A DNA stretch of 64,000 nt from Rubinisphaera italica (GCF_007859715.1 NZ_SJPG01000001.1:6032001-6096000); one strand, 5' to 3'. Counted from the stretch's first letter, positions 52,161 through 61,677 are shown. Notes: a model not told the origin generated them from the sequence alone. Translations and numbers: made by a program.

Positions 52161-52634
52161 TCAATGTCGACGGTCTTGAGCTTCCAATACATATTTCACA
52201 GCCGATTCCAGCTGATTAGTATTGTTAAGGAACCGACGACTTGCTCCCTCTGTCCAGAATCGCTGACGATTTTTCTGAGTTGATTTCAGCTTTCGAGAGC
52301 ACCATGCTTTAAATTGATGAGAAATTGTAAGTGGCTCATACCCAGGTGCAGTAACCACAACATGAACATGATTCGTTCTTACGCTCAATGCGAATAATTG
52401 CCATTTCCTGATTTCACAATGTCTTTGGATTGTTTGGCCAACTGTTTTTCGATCATCACCATTCAAAATGAATGGTGATTCCTTCATTTCTGAAACCGCC
52501 ATCTCTCGGAATAGCTCATTCGGGTCGAGAAGTTCTCCAGAATGCCAAGAGCCTCGCTCATCACCCGGTAACCAAGTCCCGTATGTTGTCCACGTGATAA
52601 AACATGCGATTGGATCATCGTGCTTGTATGCCGA
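52161..52634 (-). CDS. REP-associated tyrosine transposase (Y1_Tnp), start unresolved
   Basis: An HUH-type single-strand transposase related to TnpA of IS200/IS605. The frame directly follows the leuB stop codon. The family's N-terminal motif DDPIACFITWTTYGTWLPGD and ERGSW is encoded at 52619-52545, upstream of the first Met (52502), so the protein surely extends beyond it. No ATG, GTG or TTG lies in frame upstream of that motif, so the true start is lost or uses a rare codon. The HUH pair is in NHVHVVV, and Tyr in AVKYVLEAQD is the likely nucleophile. The gene is flanked by the family C palindrome, which is probably what the enzyme recognises. Confidence 0.75.
   Translation of the reverse strand, partial: SAYKHDDPIACFITWTTYGTWLPGDERGSWHSGELLDPNELFREMAVSEMKESPFILNGDDRKTVGQTIQRHCEIRKWQLFALSVRTNHVHVVVTAPGYEPLTISHQFKAWCSRKLKSTQKNRQRFWTEGASRRFLNNTNQLESAVKYVLEAQDRRH
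52618..52629. repeat. Family C end sequence at the 5' flank of the transposase
   Basis: TCGTGCTTGTAT matches the outer end of the 52083-52157 palindrome. It overlaps the start region of the transposase frame, 6 nt from the leuB stop codon. Confidence 0.55.
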
Positions 52635-53708
52635 TTACCCCTTCAACGCTTCCAGTACTTTCTCTCCCATTTCCACAGTTCCGAGAGACTTGCCGCCAGC
52701 GGCGATGTCGGCTGTGCGATGTCCTGCGTTCAGGACCGATTCCACAGCCGCTTCAATGCGGTCGGCTTCTTCGATCAGGTTGAGGGAGTGCCTGAGCATC
52801 ATGGCGGCTGCGAGAATGGTGGCGAGTGGGTTGGCGATGCCCTTGCCTGCGATGTCAGGAGCAGAGCCGTGAATTGGTTCGTAAAGACCGGGGCCATCTT
52901 CTCCGAGGGAAGCCGAAGGAAGTAAACCAAGGGAGCCGGGGAGCATCGAGCCTTCATCGGTCAGAATGTCACCGAACAGGTTGCCCGTCACAACGACATC
53001 GAAATCGCGTGGGCGGGAAATGAGATGCATGGCCATCGCATCGACGAGGACGACATCGTATTTCAGATCTGAGAAATCTTTTTTGACGACGTTTTCCGCT
53101 GTTTTTCGCCACAATCGAGACACTTCGAGGACGTTGGCTTTGTCGACCGAGGTGAGATGTTTATTGCGAGTTTGCGCGGCTTTGGCAGCGACTCGAACAA
53201 CGCGTTCAATTTCCGAAGTGCGATACGTCATTTCGTTGGTGGCGACGGTTTCGCCGTTTTCTTCCCACGACCGCGAATCTCCGAAGTAGATCCCACCGGT
53301 CAGTTCGCGAACGAAAAGAATGTCGACCCCTTCAATGATATGCTTTTTCAGCGGCGAAGCATCAATTAGGGCTGCGTAAGGTTTGATCGGACGAAGATTG
53401 GCGAACAGGCCGAGTTCTTTGCGGATTTTGAGCAGGCCGACTTCCGGACGGGTTTTCGCGTTGGGATCATCCCATTTGGGGCCGCCAACCGCTCCGAGCA
53501 GAATGCCATCGGCATTGCGGCACGGTTCCAATGTTTTTTCGGGGAGAGGGTCGCCATAAGCATCGATGGCGCAGCCGCCGATTTCGCCGGTGGTGATGTC
53601 AAATTCGTGTCCATGTTCGCTGGCGATAAATTTGAGGACCTTTTCCGCCTCGGCTACGATTTCAGGGCCAATTCCATCTCCAGGTAACAGAACCAGATTT
53701 GCACGCAT
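52635..53708 (-). CDS. leuB: 3-isopropylmalate dehydrogenase
   Basis: A 357-residue NAD-dependent enzyme of leucine synthesis, oxidising 3-isopropylmalate. Motifs: LLPGDGIGPEIV at the N-terminus, RELTGGIYFGDSR with the substrate Arg, and the metal and NAD region NLFGDILTDEGSMLPGSLG with the following GLYEPIHGSAPDIAGKGIANP. Length is normal. No other leu genes are adjacent; the transposase sits directly 3' without gap. Confidence 0.96.
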   Translation of the reverse strand: MRANLVLLPGDGIGPEIVAEAEKVLKFIASEHGHEFDITTGEIGGCAIDAYGDPLPEKTLEPCRNADGILLGAVGGPKWDDPNAKTRPEVGLLKIRKELGLFANLRPIKPYAALIDASPLKKHIIEGVDILFVRELTGGIYFGDSRSWEENGETVATNEMTYRTSEIERVVRVAAKAAQTRNKHLTSVDKANVLEVSRLWRKTAENVVKKDFSDLKYDVVLVDAMAMHLISRPRDFDVVVTGNLFGDILTDEGSMLPGSLGLLPSASLGEDGPGLYEPIHGSAPDIAGKGIANPLATILAAAMMLRHSLNLIEEADRIEAAVESVLNAGHRTADIAAGGKSLGTVEMGEKVLEALKG

Positions 53709-54225
<517 letters not shown>

Positions 54226-54480
54226 ATGATTCGCTCCGCATTTTTTTCAATTGGAATGTTTGTCGTGCTCTGCGGAGGCACGTTTTTGATGGTGGATCGA
54301 GTTGTCTTCAACGAAGGCTACGATCAACCGGCTCAGGTTCCTGTCCTGAGCGAATTCATGACCGCCAATGCCAATCAGCAATATGAACTGGCTCCACCCG
54401 AATGGATGCCCTTCTCGTTATTGGCCCTCGGTTCGGTAACAATGCTTTACTCGATTGCTCTGCCCAGAAAACAGGTCTGA
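54226..54480 (+). CDS. Small two-helix membrane protein, unknown function
   Basis: An 84-residue protein with a hydrophobic helix at each end (residues ~4-24 and ~63-79) and a soluble loop between them. The N-terminal segment could be a signal anchor. The gene has its own downstream terminator, which supports it being real. No family recognised. Confidence 0.55.
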   Translation: MIRSAFFSIGMFVVLCGGTFLMVDRVVFNEGYDQPAQVPVLSEFMTANANQQYELAPPEWMPFSLLALGSVTMLYSIALPRKQV

Positions 54481-54510
54481 ATTCCAGCCCTGATCATTAT
54501 AGATGACAAT

Positions 54511-54538
54511 AGCCTCCTCAATTTGTGGAGGCTTTTGT
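54511..54538 (+). terminator. Rho-independent terminator after the small membrane protein
   Basis: AGCCTCC pairs with GGAGGCT around a 9-nt loop, followed by a short T-rich tail. Located 30 nt after the stop. Confidence 0.75.
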
Positions 54539-54667
54539 TCGTTTCAGGGCTCTCTCGTGTTTGCATTTCGTGCTTAAATGGGATTTGGATAGAAATTCCC
54601 CTGGAATGTCATATCATAAGAACAGTGTCAAATAGCAACTGAGTTCTTATCGATAGAAGTAAACGTC

Positions 54668-55525
54668 ATGTCAACTGGTGATGATGATCTGTTTCGTCCC
54701 GAAGGGGAGCAGCCTCGCGAAAAACAATCGAGTGGCTGCGGTCTCCGTTTCGTTCTGATTATGTTAGCTGTGGCTGGCGGCATGACGATGCTTTGCTGCT
54801 GCGGAATCGGGATCTCGCTGTACTCCATGGCTCCCACTTTCGAGAACAATCCTGTCACCGCCAAGGCAAATCTCGATGAGTTGATCGATATCGAACTGCC
54901 AGAGACTTACAAACCAGAAGCCGCCATCAATATGGATGTATTTTCTTTCGTGAAAGTGAGAGGATCTTTCATGGAGATTGATGACAATGGCGGTGTGCTG
55001 ATTGTGGCAGGACTGAGTGGCCAATTGGCACAGAATCAGGATTTTTTCGATAAGATAAGCGAAGAAATCAAAAAAGAAGCGAATGACTCTGAAATGGAAG
55101 TCCTGAGCACTGAAGTCAAGGAATTTGAAATCGGTGGGAAACCAGTGGAATTTACTTTTCTGCATGGTCGCGTGAAAGCCGAAGAGGGTATGGCTGAAGT
55201 TATTGAAGATGAGATCGTTGTTGAAAATGAGAATATTGAGAATATTGAGAATATTGAGAATATTGAGAATATTGAGAATATTGAGGTTATTGCACCTGAA
55301 GAAGGAACGATACCAGCCGAGGAAGGAACTGAGGTTGCAGTGCCTGCTGATGAGAACGAGGAGGCTCAGCCAGCCAATAAGAAACGTGAAGTCCGTCAGG
55401 TCCGCGCGATCCTGCCTGGCAAAGGAGGCAGCAAAGTTTTCTTTCTGCTGATCGTTGATGAGAAAAAGTGGAATGAAGAAGAAGTCGTCAAGATGATCGA
55501 ATCCATCAAGGTCCCCGAGCAGTAG
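54668..55525 (+). CDS. Membrane-anchored acidic protein with NIE tandem repeat
   Basis: A 285-residue protein with a Ser/Gly/Cys-rich hydrophobic anchor (about residues 29-56, containing three consecutive Cys) and a soluble exported part. The domain around residues 70-180 has alpha/beta character. Then comes an acidic stretch with six exact NIE repeats (residues ~189-206), encoded by the 9-bp tandem repeat at 55232-55285, and further E/A/P-rich sequence. The C-terminal ~45 residues return to structured sequence (VRAILPGKGGSKVFFLLIVDEKKW). No known family recognised. Confidence 0.6.
   Translation: MSTGDDDLFRPEGEQPREKQSSGCGLRFVLIMLAVAGGMTMLCCCGIGISLYSMAPTFENNPVTAKANLDELIDIELPETYKPEAAINMDVFSFVKVRGSFMEIDDNGGVLIVAGLSGQLAQNQDFFDKISEEIKKEANDSEMEVLSTEVKEFEIGGKPVEFTFLHGRVKAEEGMAEVIEDEIVVENENIENIENIENIENIENIEVIAPEEGTIPAEEGTEVAVPADENEEAQPANKKREVRQVRAILPGKGGSKVFFLLIVDEKKWNEEEVVKMIESIKVPEQ
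55232..55285 (+). repeat. In-frame 9-bp tandem repeat (six AATATTGAG units)
   Basis: Six perfect AATATTGAG copies in a row encode Asn-Ile-Glu repeats. They are identical at the DNA level, so they were formed recently, probably by slippage. Length changes would stay in frame. Confidence 0.9.
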
Positions 55526-55644
55526 TCACTTTTCTAAATCTCGTAGAATCCTGTAGAACATCTCTTGCGATTCCGTTTCCATAGATATTCCAGCCTTGCT
55601 TCTCTGCAAGACTGAAACATCCTAATCAAAACGGAGTCTCGGCT

Positions 55645-56043
55645 ATGCGATCTCTTATTCTCATTGGAATTGCTCAATTCATTTTCGCTTCCGACATTCA
55701 AGCACAACCCCCGGAACGGGAAGGGGGGCGTCTCGAGCGGCAGGCTCACGAACTGTTTCGTCGCATCGATCAAAATCGGGATCATTTGATTACTCCCGAT
55801 GAGTCTCCCAAATGGCTGATACGCCGCTTTGCCATCATCGATCTGGACAAGGATCGTGCGATCGATTTTCCTGAATTCTTCTACATGTTCCAACGTCATC
55901 AGGAAGAAGAAAATGGTGGAGGAAGCGAGAGCGAAACGCCCGTCAGTGAAAATCCTGGACGTCCTGCTGGTGAGCCGCCTGTAGCAGAAGAGCCTGATCA
56001 TGAATGCGAGCAGAATCCCAGAACACCTGTCCCAGTTATTTAA
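55645..56043 (+). CDS. Secreted EF-hand protein
   Basis: A 132-residue protein with a signal peptide (residues 1-20, ending DIQAQ). Two EF-hand loops follow: DQNRDHLITPDE and DLDKDRAIDFPE, both with the Asp/Asn/Glu ligand pattern, so calcium binding is likely. The rest is acidic and Pro/Glu-rich with no structure. EF-hand proteins of this kind are common in planctomycetes. A hairpin-rich stretch with CATCATGA/TCATGATG arms (56091-56118) follows. Confidence 0.8.
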   Translation: MRSLILIGIAQFIFASDIQAQPPEREGGRLERQAHELFRRIDQNRDHLITPDESPKWLIRRFAIIDLDKDRAIDFPEFFYMFQRHQEEENGGGSESETPVSENPGRPAGEPPVAEEPDHECEQNPRTPVPVI

Positions 56044-56332
56044 GTGGGAAGCCCCTGTTGAGAAAATCTCCTGCAGACCGAACGTTTTCTCATCATGATT
56101 CAGCAGCGATTCATGATGTTCTGAAAGCGTGTGACAAATTCGGTCTCGCACTGCGGCCTCGAATCCTGGCTTCGGCCTGAATTTGGGGTCGCTTTTTGCG
56201 TTGATAATTCATCGTGCAACCGACATCTGAAGATGTTCATGCACGGTAACGGAACTGGAGTCCTCAGAAGAAAGGAGTCCTCTGGGGACTCACTTGTTCC
56301 GATCTTTCAAAATTAAAATGACTCCGAAAATG

Positions 56333-57541
56333 TTATTTTACAGAAGCCACAAATTCTGGCTTCGATTCTGTTTCCGTTTCAGATCGATCGGTCCGTTTCC
56401 AGGTTGCTGACTGTGATTGTGAAAGCCATTTCCAGAAGCCGCTTGCCAGAGCCGCGTTCATATTCACGAACATCCAGAGTACGCGTGACAGTTTTCCCAG
56501 TGGTCCGGGAAGAATGGACATCGCTCCGCATAAAGCTGCCAGATAGAAACCTGACTGAAGCAATAACAAGGCCTGATACGGCGGCGTGACCGCCAGAAAC
56601 CAGTTGCTGACTAACGCGACCAGCATTGCAGCCGGGCAAATCCAGCGGAGAACTTTGTGCGACCAGAATGCCCAACTGACCAGGCCATAATGGGGAAGTA
56701 AAAGTGAACTCAACCAGGCCAGCGATTGAAAGCCACCTGCTCCAATACGGGAACGTCTTTTGAATTCGTCGCTGATCGTTGGTGCGGTTTCTTCGCGGGC
56801 GATTGCGTTCGGCTCATAAAGAAAACGAGAGCCCTGCTGATGGATTCGCATGCCGATCAGGAAATCATCGATAATGGTTTGAGGGGGAATCGGTTGATAG
56901 AGATTCTTACGGATTCCGTAAATGGCTCCATTAGCGCCCAGTAATGCCCCAAGTTGGCCTTCCCATTCTTTGAGCTGGTTTTCGTATCGCCAGTAGAGGC
57001 CATCACAATTTGTCCCGCCGTCTGCATCCGTCAGAATGAGACGTCCGCAAACTCCGCCGACACTGTTTTTGGTGAAATGTCGCACGAGTTGTTTCGCTGC
57101 ATCTTTGTCCCAGAAGGTATTGGCATCGGAAAAGAGTAAAATTTCTCCGGTTGCTGCTGCAAAACAGTCATTCAATACTGAGGCTTTGCCACGACGCACT
57201 GGAAACTGCAGTAAACGAATGCGGTCATCGGGAATGGAAGCGACAATCTCCCCAGTTGCATCAAGATCTCCATCGACGCCGATCAGAATTTCGATGCGAT
57301 CAGCCGGGTAGTCGAGCATTAAAGCATTGTGCAATCGCTGCAGAATGACATTCTCTTCACAATAGGCGGCAATAATCAGAGAGATTCGCGGCCAACTTTC
57401 GACGGGAATTTCGCAAGTTTCTGGTGCCGATGTTTGGGGGTTTTGCAGCCGTACTGCGACAGCCAACATCATCGGATAAATGAGATAACTGTAAAGGATT
57501 AACCCAACGCAAAGCCAGAATCCGACTTGTAATGTCAGCAT
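56333..57541 (-). CDS. Family 2 glycosyltransferase (processive, membrane-associated)
   Basis: A 402-residue protein with an N-terminal hydrophobic helix, a GT-A catalytic domain and C-terminal membrane segments. Motifs: PRISLIIAAYCEENVI, the metal Asp pair region EILIGVDGDLDATGEI, the acceptor site SDANTFWDKDA, and the RRRSRIGAGGF sequence resembling QxxRW. The domain order is that of cellulose/hyaluronan-synthase-like enzymes, so it likely builds a polysaccharide from a nucleotide sugar. GGGGG precedes the ATG. The methyltransferase lies upstream on the same strand with a 171-nt gap. Confidence 0.85.
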   Translation of the reverse strand: MLTLQVGFWLCVGLILYSYLIYPMMLAVAVRLQNPQTSAPETCEIPVESWPRISLIIAAYCEENVILQRLHNALMLDYPADRIEILIGVDGDLDATGEIVASIPDDRIRLLQFPVRRGKASVLNDCFAAATGEILLFSDANTFWDKDAAKQLVRHFTKNSVGGVCGRLILTDADGGTNCDGLYWRYENQLKEWEGQLGALLGANGAIYGIRKNLYQPIPPQTIIDDFLIGMRIHQQGSRFLYEPNAIAREETAPTISDEFKRRSRIGAGGFQSLAWLSSLLLPHYGLVSWAFWSHKVLRWICPAAMLVALVSNWFLAVTPPYQALLLLQSGFYLAALCGAMSILPGPLGKLSRVLWMFVNMNAALASGFWKWLSQSQSATWKRTDRSETETESKPEFVASVK

Positions 57542-57712
57542 CTGAAGCCCCCTTCACTCTGTTTATACACACCCTGCGTGCATGATTTCCAAGAACAAAC
57601 TAATTCTGCAGACATGATCTCCAGGGAGAAGGAATGCAAGCCATATCACTATGTGAAGGGTAGTTCAGCTTGGAAGCCTGTGCGTGAATCAAAATGTCTT
57701 TTCTCTGCAGAA

Positions 57713-58711
57713 TCAGGCGTTGCCTGTGCGGTGCTTTGGTGTTTGCTGGACGATGTAATCCCGATTGGCTGGGAAGTCATTATCAGCGTTCACGTTGGCT
57801 TTCATGCCGACTGTCCACATGTAGTCGGAGGCGAGGTCTGCCGGAGCAAATTCTTGAAATTCTGGCGACAGTTCCTGCTTGCCGTTCGTAATTTCCTGTA
57901 ACACCCGCTCATCGACCCGCGTTTTTTCAATCAGGCTCAAATAGCCTGCTTCGCGGAAAATTTGTGAATATTGACTGCAACGCAGTCGATTGTGATACGC
58001 CAGGCCAGAGCCGTGCGGCTTCCATTTGTTCTCGGAAAATTTCAGAAAATTGCCGGTGCTTACCCGGGAATCATCGTTGGCGTAATGGTCTCCAGGGTTG
58101 AATCGATGCACAGCCAATCCACCCGGATTCAAAATCCGCCAACTTTCTTTGGCGATATTTTTCAGGATCTCTTCCGGAATATGTTCGAGCACATTGGAAC
58201 TGACCACAAAATCAAAAGATTGTGGTGGATGAGGAGTATTGGTTGCGTCACCCGGGTAAACGTATCGACAGTTCATCGTTTCCAGTAATTGGGACAGGGA
58301 TTTTGCCTGAAGATTGATTTTCCGGTAGCGGCTCCAGACTTCATCTTTGTCGAGCTGTAAAGACTCACACAGCCATTCGAGATGAGGTTCCGCAGCTGCG
58401 ATGGCCTTTCGGGCGGAATCCAGCGACAACCAGGGGTTCACATCGACTGTCTCAATCTGTTCGGCTCCTGCCAGATAAAATGCGAGCGGTGTATAGGGAT
58501 GCCAGCCTGTCCCCACCTCGTAACAGGAAGTGCCGTTAATCTGCTGACCGGTTTCCCGAATCAGTTCAATCAGCTCTATCGCCCGTGTGAAATCGCGACG
58601 TGGCTGAGGACGTGTTGTGCCCAGAATTCTTTGAATTGTTAAATAGGCTGATTTTCCACCGGGCATCACGCTCAATTGTCGAAGAATGAATGATTTCAAC
58701 TGCCAACGCAT
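57713..58711 (-). CDS. Class I SAM-dependent methyltransferase
   Basis: A 332-residue protein. Start ATG at 58711 follows GGAG at 8 nt. The Rossmann SAM domain is central: CYEVGTGWHPYTPLAFYLAG with the GxG turn, then YVYPGDATNTPHPPQ and the motif FDFVVSSNVLEHIPEEILKN, SWRILNPGGLAVHRFNPGDHY. No signal peptide. Its neighbour is the GT2 gene, so it may methylate a sugar or glycan. Confidence 0.8.
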   Translation of the reverse strand: MRWQLKSFILRQLSVMPGGKSAYLTIQRILGTTRPQPRRDFTRAIELIELIRETGQQINGTSCYEVGTGWHPYTPLAFYLAGAEQIETVDVNPWLSLDSARKAIAAAEPHLEWLCESLQLDKDEVWSRYRKINLQAKSLSQLLETMNCRYVYPGDATNTPHPPQSFDFVVSSNVLEHIPEEILKNIAKESWRILNPGGLAVHRFNPGDHYANDDSRVSTGNFLKFSENKWKPHGSGLAYHNRLRCSQYSQIFREAGYLSLIEKTRVDERVLQEITNGKQELSPEFQEFAPADLASDYMWTVGMKANVNADNDFPANRDYIVQQTPKHRTGNA

Positions 58712-59018
58712 CAATTCTGCTCCGCAAATAACTCGGATTTCTTGTAACTCAGTTCCAATCGTGGTGAGGAATCCGCATGATTAATCACGAAGCCCCGTGA
58801 ATATCTTAAACATAGGTTGACCAGATGGGAGCATCCACTAACTCTTCAAAAAGGAAAACAAGAGTTCGTGCATGAAAGTCGCAACGTGAGGAATGCAAGG
58901 GCTTTGTGGATTATTCCGCACACTGGAGGCAGATCAATAAACAGGAAATCCCACTGATATTCCCATCAACACTCTTGAATGATTTTACCTTTTCCTGCCA
59001 ATTTTTTGACAAAAACGA

Positions 59019-59047
59019 TTGACTCATTCATTCTCTATCGGAACAAT
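59019..59047 (+). promoter_or_regulatory. Sigma-70-like promoter of the Bfd-like gene
   Basis: TTGACT (59019-59024) and AACAAT (59042-59047) are separated by exactly 17 nt. A perfect TTGACA lies 13 nt further up but has no good -10 partner. The Fur-like palindrome lies just 3' of the -10. Confidence 0.6.
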
Positions 59048-59057
59048 ACATTGGAAC

Positions 59058-59072
59058 TGAGACTCAGTCTCA
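59058..59072 (+). promoter_or_regulatory. Fur-box-like operator
   Basis: TGAGACTCAGTCTCA is a perfect 7-1-7 palindrome that matches the usual Fur motif (TGAGAATxATTCTCA) at ten of fourteen arm positions. It overlaps the expected transcription start of the Bfd-like gene, as needed for repression. Confidence 0.65.
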
Positions 59073-59150
59073 TTAAGAGATGCCACATTCAGTTCACAAC
59101 TGACCCCATAGCCCACCCCAATTTTGAATTTCCAATTTGAGGTAAAGCCC

Positions 59151-59354
59151 GTGTCCGATCAGCAAATCCTTTGTCGATGCCTCGGAATTCCCCGCAAAAC
59201 GGTGGAACAGGCGATTGATATCTTTTCAGCCGAGACGATTGAAGAAGTTGCCCGCATGACAGAAGCGGGAACGGGGTGCATGTGCTGCCGCTGTAAAATT
59301 AAAGATCTGATTCAGGAACGCAAAGCGATGGCTAAACAGTTAGAGCTGGCTTAG
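59151..59354 (+). CDS. Bfd-like [2Fe-2S] protein
   Basis: A 67-residue protein starting at GTG behind GAGG (8 nt). The four Cys ligands are in ILCRCLG (CxC) and GCMCCRCK (CxxC region), the typical BFD-like [2Fe-2S] domain. In bacteria this domain mobilises iron from bacterioferritin or occurs in NifU- and nitrite-reductase-type proteins. An upstream TTG would add nine residues of no clear merit. A Fur-like operator makes an iron-starvation role plausible. Confidence 0.85.
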   Translation: MSDQQILCRCLGIPRKTVEQAIDIFSAETIEEVARMTEAGTGCMCCRCKIKDLIQERKAMAKQLELA

Positions 59355-59749
59355 AGCATTTCGCTCAGCCAATTGCTGTCGCAGAAACGCTTAAATTACT
59401 GGTTTGGATTTGTTCTCCCGCAGATCGCCGCGATTGAATGATAAAATTCTCTACGGATTTGCCGTCGTCTGAGCAAAATTCTCCACATGTTCCCGGTTAC
59501 ATGCCTGGATGAGCATCTCTCCCCAAATAAATTTCGATTTTATCGAAATTTGCTAAACTTCTGTGTGTGAAACAATTTGGAGCAAATGTCGCATGCAAAA
59601 AATGTCGAGATAATTAGAGGTAACTCTTACAAAAGGTATCGGTAGTCTTGCCAGAATTTCAGAATGCTGATATCACTACGTCAGTATGACACCCGGAGAC
59701 AGCATTCACCTCCGGCATCAGATACCTATCGATGGGCAAGGAGGCCGCG
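59355..59749. other. Intergenic region upstream of rimI
   Basis: No ORF. It contains a potential hairpin CCGGAG/CTCCGG and a GGTATC/GATACC pair close to the rimI start (59636-59727). These could be 5' UTR structure. No recognised riboswitch or tRNA. Confidence 0.45.
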
Positions 59750-60292
59750 GTGAGTTTCAGTCATCTTAGTGATCCAAAATCTTCTCTACAGATTCGTTGG
59801 TTGATTCGTCGGGACATGCCCGAAGTACTGGCTATTGAGCAAGAGAGTTTTGAGTACGCTTGGACCGAAGAAGAGTTTTTGTGCATTCTGCGTCAACGCA
59901 ACTGCATCGGCATGGTAGCCGAGGTCGATCATGAAATCGTTGGTTTCATGATTTACGAACTGCACAAATCCAATCTACATGTCCTTAATTTTGCTGTTGG
60001 CAAACAGTATGCTCGCAAAGGCATCGGCACGAAAATGGTCGAGCGCCTGGTCGACAAGCTTTCGCTGCAACGCCGTCGCGAAATCCTGCTTGAAGTTCGT
60101 GAGCGAAATCTCTCCGCTCAACTGTTCTTCAAAAAACAGGATTTCATGGCCGTCACGGTATTGCGGAAGCATTACGACGACACCAGCGAAGATGCCTACA
60201 TCATGCGATACCGACTGGAAGAAGAGGCCAACATCCTCAAGCTGCCGGTCTCGAATCGTATTTCCAACTACTACGATGCCGACGCGGCTTAA
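59750..60292 (+). CDS. rimI: Ribosomal protein alanine N-acetyltransferase-like GNAT
   Basis: A 180-residue GNAT acetyltransferase. The GTG at 59750 is chosen because a perfect AAGGAGG lies 5 nt upstream; an ATG at 59732 would place this site inside the gene. Motif A of acetyl-CoA binding is RKGIGTKMVERLV, and the RimI-type ending is NLSAQLFFKKQDFMAVTVLRKHY. RimI acetylates the N-terminus of ribosomal protein S18. Assignment to that exact substrate is inferred from the family. A terminator follows. Confidence 0.85.
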   Translation: MSFSHLSDPKSSLQIRWLIRRDMPEVLAIEQESFEYAWTEEEFLCILRQRNCIGMVAEVDHEIVGFMIYELHKSNLHVLNFAVGKQYARKGIGTKMVERLVDKLSLQRRREILLEVRERNLSAQLFFKKQDFMAVTVLRKHYDDTSEDAYIMRYRLEEEANILKLPVSNRISNYYDADAA

Positions 60293-60322
60293 TCCTGTCG
60301 GAGATAGTAATTGATCAAACAC

Positions 60323-60361
60323 AAAACGATCCTTCGGCAATTCATTGAAGGATCGTTTTTG
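60323..60361 (+). terminator. Rho-independent terminator of rimI
   Basis: AAAACGATCCTTC pairs with GAAGGATCGTTTTT around a 12-nt loop, with a T run. Positioned 31 nt after the stop. Confidence 0.9.
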
Positions 60362-60413
60362 TTCGTCATCGGCGAGCCGAGTCAGCAATGACTCGAGTCG
60401 GTCGGATTACCAA

Positions 60414-61619
60414 TTACTCTTCCGGTTTTGGCAATGGGTAACGATAGGCAATCGGTGAAAGTCGAGTCGGATCTGGTCGCCAGCTTTTTGTGAAGGCTGC
60501 GACGCGGCCGGTTGGATTTCGTTGAGCCTCAGGTGTAGCTGCATCGATTCCGGTGACGACGATCAATCCCGCAGGTGGAGATTGTTGCATCATTTCTTCG
60601 AGTTCCGCATCGGTCAGACCGAAGCTGTCAGCCTGGGCATCCGCGACCGATTTGACGCGAATCGAATAGGATTCATCGTCCAGTTTGCAACTGATAAACT
60701 GCAGGTTTTCCTCTGGTTTCTCTTCACACTGATATCCCTGTGAAATCAAATACTTCCGGCTGACTTCAAACGCCTGCTTCTGCTGGCTCTGAGAATCGAC
60801 CACTTCAGGCAGTGGCATTGGTGCTTGCGGGATTTCGGCTGAGGTTCTTGCGCCTTGTATATTCTGCATCAATTCCTGAAGAGAAGCAGGGACTTCGATG
60901 TGATTATCCTGATTTTCGGTGTTCACTTTTTGAGTTCGCATCAACGCTTCCTCGGCTTCGTCCATTCGGTCCAGACGAGCCAGAGCAATTGTTCGCATCA
61001 GGTTCACTTCGGGATCCTGATTTTCAACTTCGAGGGAACGATCGATCAGTTCGAGGGCTTCTTCCACACGATCTGTACGCAGGTAAAATCCTGAGAGGCG
61101 ATAGAGTAAAGGGACCATGCCGGGAGAAATTTTTAAACCAACTTCCCAGTTCTGGGCGGCCATTTCTTGCTCCCCATTTTGGGAGTATGCGTTGCCACGT
61201 GTCAAAAACAGATCCGCAAATTCACTGCTGATTCGGCTGACTTCGAGTGCTTTGTTTCCATCAGCCAAAGCAGCCTCGAAATTGCCGAGCATGTCGTAGC
61301 ATTCGGCTCGACGGATGTAAGCAAAGTTGTATTCGGGATCAATTTCAATCGTCCGATCAAAATAAGGCAGAGCTTTTTCCGGCTGATCCATATCCAGATA
61401 GGCGACTCCCTGTTCGTAGAGGACTTCCCATAAAAACGGATAGTCAGGATGCTTTTCGAGCACTTCCTCACGCAGTTTGATTGCTCGTTCGTAATCGCCT
61501 TCCTGGTAGGCGATCAATGCTTTGTGACGTCCCACCATGGGGTTATCTTCACCATTGGTGCAGCCGGAAATTCCCAGCGCAGCCATTGTAATGACCAGAG
61601 TCGTCCATTTTTCCAACAT
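60414..61619 (-). CDS. TPR-repeat lipoprotein
   Basis: A 401-residue protein. A lipoprotein signal (LGISGC, Cys near residue 20) predicts attachment to a membrane. Several TPR units follow (about 30-230): patterns AYQEGDYERAIKLREEVLEKHP, YLDMDQPEKALPYFDRTIEIDP and IRRAECYDMLGNFEAALADGNKALE. The C-terminal part (about 270-400) is non-TPR, alpha/beta, of unknown type. It likely scaffolds other envelope proteins. Start ATG 61619 behind GAGGACG. Confidence 0.8.
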   Translation of the reverse strand: MLEKWTTLVITMAALGISGCTNGEDNPMVGRHKALIAYQEGDYERAIKLREEVLEKHPDYPFLWEVLYEQGVAYLDMDQPEKALPYFDRTIEIDPEYNFAYIRRAECYDMLGNFEAALADGNKALEVSRISSEFADLFLTRGNAYSQNGEQEMAAQNWEVGLKISPGMVPLLYRLSGFYLRTDRVEEALELIDRSLEVENQDPEVNLMRTIALARLDRMDEAEEALMRTQKVNTENQDNHIEVPASLQELMQNIQGARTSAEIPQAPMPLPEVVDSQSQQKQAFEVSRKYLISQGYQCEEKPEENLQFISCKLDDESYSIRVKSVADAQADSFGLTDAELEEMMQQSPPAGLIVVTGIDAATPEAQRNPTGRVAAFTKSWRPDPTRLSPIAYRYPLPKPEE

Positions 61620-61677
61620 CACAATCGTCCTCTATTCCGTACTGGAAAAGGCTTTCACTTCAGTATTATTTTGATGA

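Larger units (their letters stand above)
58712..59150. other. Intergenic region upstream of the Bfd-like gene
   Basis: Holds a promoter with a Fur-box-like palindrome (listed separately) and otherwise nothing recognisable. Confidence 0.55.
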
